A stretch of 64,000 nt of DNA from Siphonodentalium dalli (Eukaryota; Mollusca; Scaphopoda; Gadilida; Siphonodentaliidae). The notes beneath the pieces were generated by a model. It was not told the origin of the DNA. It was given only the letters and a program-made list of their open reading frames with translations, and made no database searches. The stretch lies in contig CP136061.1 of the NCBI GenBank assembly GCA_032622095.1, forward strand, positions 6,894,734 through 6,958,733, in the 5' to 3' direction. This document shows positions 58,804 to 64,000 of this stretch, one piece after another; position 1 is the first letter of the stretch; the number at the start of each line of letters is the position of its first letter. The translations under genes were made by a program, and so were the position numbers.

Positions 58804-59104
58804 TACCATGATAGAAGTGTTGATACATTTGTTTAATATATTGTTTACATTCATTTTGTGATAACGCGACAAATCAAAATCTCTGGAAGACAAGGCCTTA
58901 TTTACTTATAAGTATCATTGCATGGACATTCAACGAAAATCTGATATTTGCTTGTTTGATATTAGCATGGTTGTAAAAGGCTGCCCTCTACTAGTATGCG
59001 TTTGGATACGTCATTCATGAGTATTTTTTTTCTTCTTCATATTTTCATGTATTTAGATGTTACTACATGTATACTTCACGTTGTCATTTTACTATTTAAG
59101 TTTC

Positions 59105-59243
59105 ATTTCCAAACAGGGGCGGCAGGAAGACGAACTATCTGGCCATGCCGCGTCTGTACAATATAATCATGTTTATTTCTGAATATTTCACTGTCAGCAT
59201 TATGTTTGTAAATATTGTACAAAATAAACAATCAATCAATCTA
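59105..59243 (+). mobile_element. Possible LINE 3' tail
   Basis: A short stretch with ggcggcaggaagacgaac, ending acaaaataaacaatcaatca, a terminal (aatc)n run as seen at some non-LTR retrotransposon 3' ends. No coding part. Confidence 0.35.
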
Positions 59244-59411
59244 TTTGACATAATCCAAAGACACGGATAAAGTCTGTTATAAAAGAGTACGGGACTCGAT
59301 CTAATACAGCATCAATCGAACCAATACCCCAAGCTGTTGTGGGCTGATAACACTTGATCTACCCTGCACCCTGGCATGGAATAGAGAAATGGGTTCCATC
59401 CGTCCATAACA

Positions 59412-59828
59412 ACAAGCCCGATTATAGTGTGTCTGTCATTTGCAGAATGAGGTCCCCAGAGGGTGAATTTAGTGATGCTATCCCGCATAGTGGGCTAGAA
59501 TCACCAAATTCACCCTCTGTCGACCTCATTCTTATCTTCTCTGGAAAGTTTCTTTATTAATAAATTTCTATAGCAACATCTTCACAAAGATTCTATTTCT
59601 TTTTTTAGTTTATTTTCTCTATATCCCCAAATTGGCAGACGACACATTGCATAATCGAGGTTCCCAATGGGTATACATCACAATATTCACCATTTGGGAA
59701 CTTCAATCTGAGTCTATGTCTCCCATTGCAGAATTTAGTGTTTCTAGCCCGCTATGCAGGATAGCATCACTAAATTCACCCTCTGGTGACCTCATTCTCA
59801 CATGACAGGCACACTAAATTCAGGCTTG
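59412..59828 (+). mobile_element. Palindromic element family B, copy 10 (composite, RTCB intron 2)
   Basis: 417 bp; outer ends caagcccgattatagtgtgt and inverse; two hairpin cores and the family interior. The second core is slightly degraded. Confidence 0.88.
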
Positions 59829-60335
59829 CATATTAATAGAGCTTTCGAGCAAAAGGACACCAGGATCTCTCAAACGTGGAGAAAGACACCTAGGATCACA
59901 GAGTCTCACCAAACAACGGGAATTTAGATTAGTCGTCTGGTATATATTTATTAGTATTATTATTATAATTATCTGTTTGTGATCGGAGTGATATATAACA
60001 TCCGCTTTGCCAGTCTGACTGGCAGCGCATTTCCGTAAATAGCAGACGACTAATGTATATTTGCGTTGGCTTTGAGACCCTGGGTGTCTTTTTGCACGTT
60101 TGAGAGATCCTGGGCGTCTTTTTGATCGAAACCATGCGACAATGACCTATTCAGCATTACTAGTAGGTGTTCATTGGCTGTTCAACGATGGGGAAGCTGG
60201 TCGTGTGATTCATTCAAAGGAAGGTAACCAATCTGTTTTATCAAGTTTGTCAAAAAGTAAATAGATTATGTAAAATTTGACATGTGATTTTATGAATGGA
60301 GAATTGATTTTACACCTGTATGCCTTTGAAAACAT
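59829..60335. other. RTCB intron 2, inverted short repeats
   Basis: A loose inverted pair is visible (gagctttcgagcaaaaggac, gatctctcaaacgtgg near 59,840; ccacgtttgagagatcc-type sequence near 60,095). No exon. Confidence 0.5.
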
Positions 60336-60339
60336 GGTT

Positions 60340-60470
60340 TCAAATATTCACTTAAACTTTAGACTGGACTAACTGCTCAATTGGATATTCACTTCAAACT
60401 TTAGACTTGACTAACTGCTCAATTGAATATTCACTTCAAACTTTAGACTGGACTAACTGCTCAATTGAAT
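60340..60470 (+). repeat. ~43-bp tandem repeat, 3 copies
   Basis: Unit aactttagactggactaact followed by gctcaattggatattcactt. Confidence 0.93.
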
Positions 60471-60544
60471 TTTTCTGTCATACATGTACAGGTATATTGA
60501 TTGCAATAAACATTAAAGATATATTATGGACTTATTTCAGTGTA

Positions 60545-60764
60545 CAGTAATGCACAAAGTAATTGACCACTTAACCACAGAAGAATTATGGGTAATTTTT
60601 CAGGATTTAGTCGGAAATATGGCTTGTTGCCATTCATCTGAAAGCTCTCGCCGAGAGCTTTCCGATGAATGGCAACAAGCCATATTTCCGACTAAATCCT
60701 GAAAAAATTACCCATAATTCTGCTGTGGTTAAGTGGTCAATTACTAGTACTTTGGGAATTACTG
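60545..60764 (+). mobile_element. MITE family A, copy 14 (full, RTCB intron 2)
   Basis: 220-bp inverted repeat, TA-bordered; ends cagtaatgcacaaagtaatt and inverse. Confidence 0.9.
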
Positions 60765-61027
60765 TATAGAACTGATGAGTTGGTGCTAAAACATTATTCG
60801 CGACTGGAAAAATGTAATAAGAACCAATATTGTCGAAAAATTGCAATGACCTCGACCAGGTAGATTGTCGTAAACACTAAACATGCTATTTCAGTATGCA
60901 CAAAAATAAAGATTTACACCTTTATTAATATCTTATTTTGGCCAGAATATTTGCTTCTCTGTTTTAGATACCCCAGCAGAGTGTTCAACATAAATTTAAC
61001 TATAAAACATTTATTGGTTTATTTCAG

Positions 61028-61076
61028 AGGTCAATCGGATTACCTGATGTTCATGCTGGCTATGGATTTGCTATTG
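61028..61076 (+). CDS. RTCB: RTCB exon 3
   Basis: Acceptor gtttatttcag (AG at 61,026-61,027), donor gtgagc at 61,077; 49 bp, phase 0 in, phase 1 out. It encodes RSIGLPDVHAGYGFAI plus the first base of a glycine codon, matching human RSIGLPDVHSGYGFAIG exactly except A for S. The short exon runs straight into a minisatellite whose unit begins inside the exon. Confidence 0.95.
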
Positions 61077-62275
61077 GTGAGCACATTTATTTTTACCCCG
61101 ACCTCCTTGAACATATCACCTTGTAACTAGGTCATCGATTATTGGATTTGCTATCGGTGAGCACATTTATTTTTACCCCGACCTCCTTGAACATATCACC
61201 TTGTAACGTGGTCGTTTATTATTGGATTTGCTATCGGTGAACACATTTACTTTACCCCCAACCTCCTTGAAAATATCACCTTGTAACTAGGTCGTCGATC
61301 ATTGGATTTGGTATCGGTGAGCACATTTATTTTTACCCCGACCTCCTTGAACATATCACCTTGTAACTAGGTCGTTGATTATTGGATTTGCTATCGGTGA
61401 GCACATTTATTTTACCCCCAACCTCCTTGAACATATCACCTTGTAACTAGGTCGTTGATTATTGGATTTGCTATCGGTGAACACATTTATTTTACCCCGA
61501 CCTCCTTGAACATATCACCTTGTAACGCGGTCGTTGATCATTAGATTTGCTATCGGTGAGCACATTTATTTTACCCCGACCTCCTTGAACATATCACCTT
61601 GTAACGCGGTCGTTTATCATTGGATTTGCTATTGGTGAGCACATTTATTTTACCCCCGACCTCCTTGAACATATCACCTTGTAACGCGGTCGTTGATTAT
61701 TGGATTTGCTATAAGGTGAGCACATTCATTTTACCCCTGACCTCCTTGAACATATCACCTTGTAACTAGGTCGTTGATCATTAGATTTGGTATCGGTGAG
61801 CACATTTATTTTACCCCCAACCTCCTTGAACATATCACCTTGTAACTAGGTCGTTGATCATTAGATTTGGTATCGGTGAGCACATTTATTTTACCCCCAA
61901 CCTCCTTGAACATATCACCTTGTAACTAGGTCGCTAATCATTGGATTTGCTATTGGTGAGCACATTTATTTTTACCCCCGACCACCTTGAACATATCACC
62001 TTGTAACTAGGTCGTTGATCATTGTATTTGCTATCGGTGAACACATTTATTTTTACCCCTGACCTCCTTGAACATATCACCTTGTAACGCGGTCGTTGAT
62101 TATTGGATTTGCTATCAGTGAGCACATTTATTTTTACCCCCGACCTCCTTGAACATATCACCTTGTAACGCGGTCGTTGATCATTGGATTTGCTATCGGT
62201 GAACACATTTATTTTACCCCCGACCTCCTCGAAACATATCACCTTGTAACTAGGTCGTTTATCATTAGATTTGGT
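61064..62275 (+). repeat. ~80-bp minisatellite containing the RTCB exon 3 donor, ~16 copies
   Basis: The unit starts inside exon 3: ggatttgctat-t/c-ggtgagcac, then atttatttttaccccgacct, ccttgaacatatcaccttgt and aac-tag or -gcg-gtcgtt. Unit starts fall near 61,064, 61,144, 61,224, 61,304, 61,384, 61,463 and onward to 62,266. Nearly every unit keeps G|GTGAGC or G|GTGAAC, so each repeats the last ~13 exon bases and the 5' splice site. Confidence 0.96.
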
Positions 62276-62357
62276 TTGGCTTTATTATGTGATAGCCCAA
62301 TTTGGGGAAAGATTGTCCACCAATAAGGGGTTCATCCATTCATTCTTATCTGAGTTA

Positions 62358-62461
62358 CAGTAATGCTCTAAATAATCGACTCCTTAACTACAGCAGAATT
62401 ATGGTAATTTTTCAGGATTTAGTCGGAAATATGGCTTGTTGCCATTCATCGGAAAGCTTTC
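62358..62461 (+). mobile_element. MITE family A, half copy 15
   Basis: Left arm only, from cagtaatgctctaaataatc to ggaaagctttc. Confidence 0.82.
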
Positions 62462-62656
62462 TACTAACGTCACTCGATGTTGCTAATTATAGACATGATA
62501 ACTGAGGTCAGAGGATGAAACATCCGAGTCCCCAAATGAAGCATTCCATATTATCAAGAAAAAAGTAACACCCTTGCATTTGGAACTTTATTTTAAATTT
62601 TTGTTTCTGAAATTTGTTTTCTCACCTCGAGCTCTCTGAATGGAATCGATTGACAA

Positions 62657-62872
62657 ATTTACCCTTCCATTACTGGAGCTTCCTGAAATTTTGCAAAAAC
62701 GCTGTGACAATGCATTCTCTTATAAATGCAAGTCTCCCTGGGGAGCCTCGCATATAAAAGAGAATACATTGGCCTAACAATATTTAGCTTGATCTTGTTA
62801 GGCCAGTGCATTCCCGTATGGAGCCTCACATATATACATCTTACAGCGCAGTTCTCGTCATGAAAGAGTTAA
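62657..62872. mobile_element. P-type element with TTAA right end
   Basis: The right end gtcatgaaagag-TTAA is clear; two hairpins of the aatgcattctcttataaatg type precede it. The left end (tttacccttccattactgga) is uncertain. Confidence 0.5.
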
Positions 62873-63070
62873 GGGCTGTATTCAAAACTTGCCAATAACT
62901 GCATCCGAATGTCCTTCAATTTTGATATATATATGCATTATATATTATTTGAGATATTGCAACATAATTCCAAATCACATGAGTAAAGGGGTTTAAAAAT
63001 TATCACAAACTGGCCTTGATAACCATTAGGTCTGACATATGGAAACTCTGAGTAACGTATCCATTGTTTG

Positions 63071-63100
63071 TCTAATACTCTTCAATTTTACAGTAACTGT
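63071..63100 (+). repeat. Duplicated exon 4 acceptor of RTCB, first part (decoy)
   Basis: tctaatactcttcaatttta-cag followed by taac copies the real acceptor at 63,737-63,759. Its exon-like continuation is displaced to 63,603 by an inserted family L element. Confidence 0.75.
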
Positions 63101-63612
63101 GGTAGACCAAGTTTTCACGGTCCACAACAGCTTGAGATATCGGTTTGGTTTATGCTGTTTTGGTCCCTTCCCGTTATTCTATAACAGACTTTACACCCAG
63201 AATGGTGGAGGGAGTTAGTTTATCTTGCTTGTATATCTTCATATAAGGCCAAATGGAAGCTTTGCATATCTGAACATAGAGGGCATTTTGATTTGTTGTG
63301 ATATCAGAAAATGTATGTAAACAATATATTAAACGTGATCGTATCATCACTTTAGCTTTTTCTATCATGGTAAATGTAAATGTCTAAATGATATATCATT
63401 TTGAAGACAGATTAATCGCGGACATGTCAGCTGATTAATCACATTCAGGACTTCACGTGAATGCCTCGGCTCCACATGTAAACGCAGAACGTATTTCAAT
63501 GAAGTCTGTTATAGTAGAGTAACGGGATGGGACTTGGTCCAAAACAGCATCAACCAAACCGATATCCCTAGCTGTTGTGGACCTTCTCGAGAAGACTTGG
63601 TCTAGAAATATG
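63101..63612. mobile_element. Family L inverted-repeat element (RTCB intron 3)
   Basis: About 90-bp inverted ends: gaccaagttttcacggtcca, acagcttgagatatcggttt at left, and the inverse ending agaagacttggtc at right. No coding capacity. It separates the two halves of a duplicated exon 4 edge. Confidence 0.8.
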
Positions 63613-63720
63613 GCAGCCTTCGACAGGTAGATCCAAGAGCACTCTCGTTGGCATACATGTATGCATTGTTTTCTTACATATACAGAAAATATGCCAGCCT
63701 TTGACATGGGAGATTGGAAC
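63603..63720 (+). repeat. Duplicated exon 4 starts of RTCB (decoys)
   Basis: aaatatggcagccttcgaca at ~63,605 and aaaatatgccagcctttgac at ~63,686 are degenerate copies of the real exon start gaaacatggctgcctttgac. The second is preceded by its own ttacatatacag acceptor. The real exon therefore is the third of three tandem edges. Confidence 0.85.
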
Positions 63721-63759
63721 TGTGCAGCATTGATTGTCTAATATTCTTCTAATTTACAG

Positions 63760-63967
63760 GAAACATGGCTGCCTTTGACATGGCAGATCCCAAAGCAGTA
63801 GTTTCACCGGGCGGCGTGGGGTTTGACATCAACTGCGGCGTCAGGCTGCTGAGGACAAATCTTGATGAGAAGGACGTACAGCCGGTCAAAGAACAGTTAG
63901 CCCAGTGTATGTTCAATCATATACCCGTGGGTGTGGGGTCAAAGGGCATCATACCGATGACGGCAAA
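63760..63967 (+). CDS. RTCB: RTCB exon 4 with Mn-binding motif
   Basis: Acceptor ctaatttacag (AG at 63,758-63,759), donor gtacgt at 63,968; 208 bp, phase 1 in, phase 2 out. It encodes [30 protein letters not shown] ... [14 protein letters not shown], nearly identical to human RTCB. The G-F-D-I-N-C-G motif holds the conserved metal-binding aspartate and cysteine (D120 and C123 here; D119 and C122 in human), the site needed for ligation. The next exon, expected to start D-L-E-E-A-L-E-M-G, lies beyond the window. Confidence 0.96.
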
Positions 63968-64000
63968 GTACGTCCTTAATTATACTGTATAACAGATACA

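Larger units (their letters stand above)
58541..59365. mobile_element. Family L element remnant with later insertions (RTCB intron 2)
   Basis: Left arm (cggtccacaacagctttgga, then gttgggttgactc) and right arm (acagcatcaatcgaaccaat, aagctgttgtggg at 59,265-59,345) are inverted, related to the complete copy at 63,101-63,612. A family A MITE and a LINE-like tail lie between the arms. Confidence 0.6.

Noticed and set aside
60500-60545. Possible duplicated acceptor of RTCB exon 3 (ggacttatttcag before a family A MITE)
   Set aside because: Only about 10 bases resemble the true tract (ggtttatttcag) and no exon-like sequence follows beyond the MITE, so it is too weak to group with the other edge duplications.

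Overview
This is nuclear DNA from an animal, AT-rich and dominated by repeats, with four protein-coding genes: VGLL4, MRPS33, WDR5 and RTCB. Genes have GT-AG introns. The crowding of short palindromic DNA elements, a Helitron-like element with a ~160-bp tandem core (resembling bivalve 'pearl' elements) and many acatgta-type words suggest a marine lophotrochozoan, most likely a bivalve mollusc. That assignment is inference; no marker in the window fixes the species.

Layout. 1-17,500 holds no host exon I can recognise. It contains two copies of a ~1.9-kb duplicated segment (1-4,487 and 15,380-17,290), a Helitron-like element inserted in the first copy, a 100-N assembly gap (4,488-4,587), a 67-bp satellite array, a piggyBac-like TTAA element, and 23-bp and 21-bp minisatellites. 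17,513-24,840 carries the last three coding exons of VGLL4 (+ strand), a transcriptional cofactor of TEAD proteins in the Hippo pathway, split by a 4.5-kb 69/65-bp minisatellite. 24,841-38,771 is intergenic: a 118-bp array, many palindromic elements and a giant foldback (about 31,945-34,282). 38,772-44,459 is MRPS33 on the - strand (two coding exons, a 5.3-kb intron), a mitochondrial small-subunit ribosomal protein. It is head-to-head with intronless WDR5 (44,877-45,935, +) across a 417-bp shared promoter region. 46,577-57,500 is repeat-rich intergenic DNA with nested elements. 57,513 to the window end holds the first four coding exons of RTCB (+), the catalytic RNA ligase of tRNA and XBP1 splicing; the gene continues past the window.

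The four genes belong to different pathways and I see no functional cluster beyond the MRPS33/WDR5 divergent pair. The most unusual pattern is in RTCB. Three of its exons have extra degenerate copies of their own exon-intron edges beside them: exon 2 acceptor and donor each twice, exon 3 donor about 16 times as an 80-bp minisatellite, exon 4 acceptor three times with one copy split by a transposon. Other notable points are a third TDU motif in VGLL4, a coding minisatellite in VGLL4, a palindromic element 10 bp after the VGLL4 stop codon, transposons nested up to three deep, and one insertion with a perfect 9-bp target duplication.

Repeat family letters (A, B, D, E, F, G, I, J, K, L, M, P) are my own labels within this window, and ends of diverged repeats are approximate.
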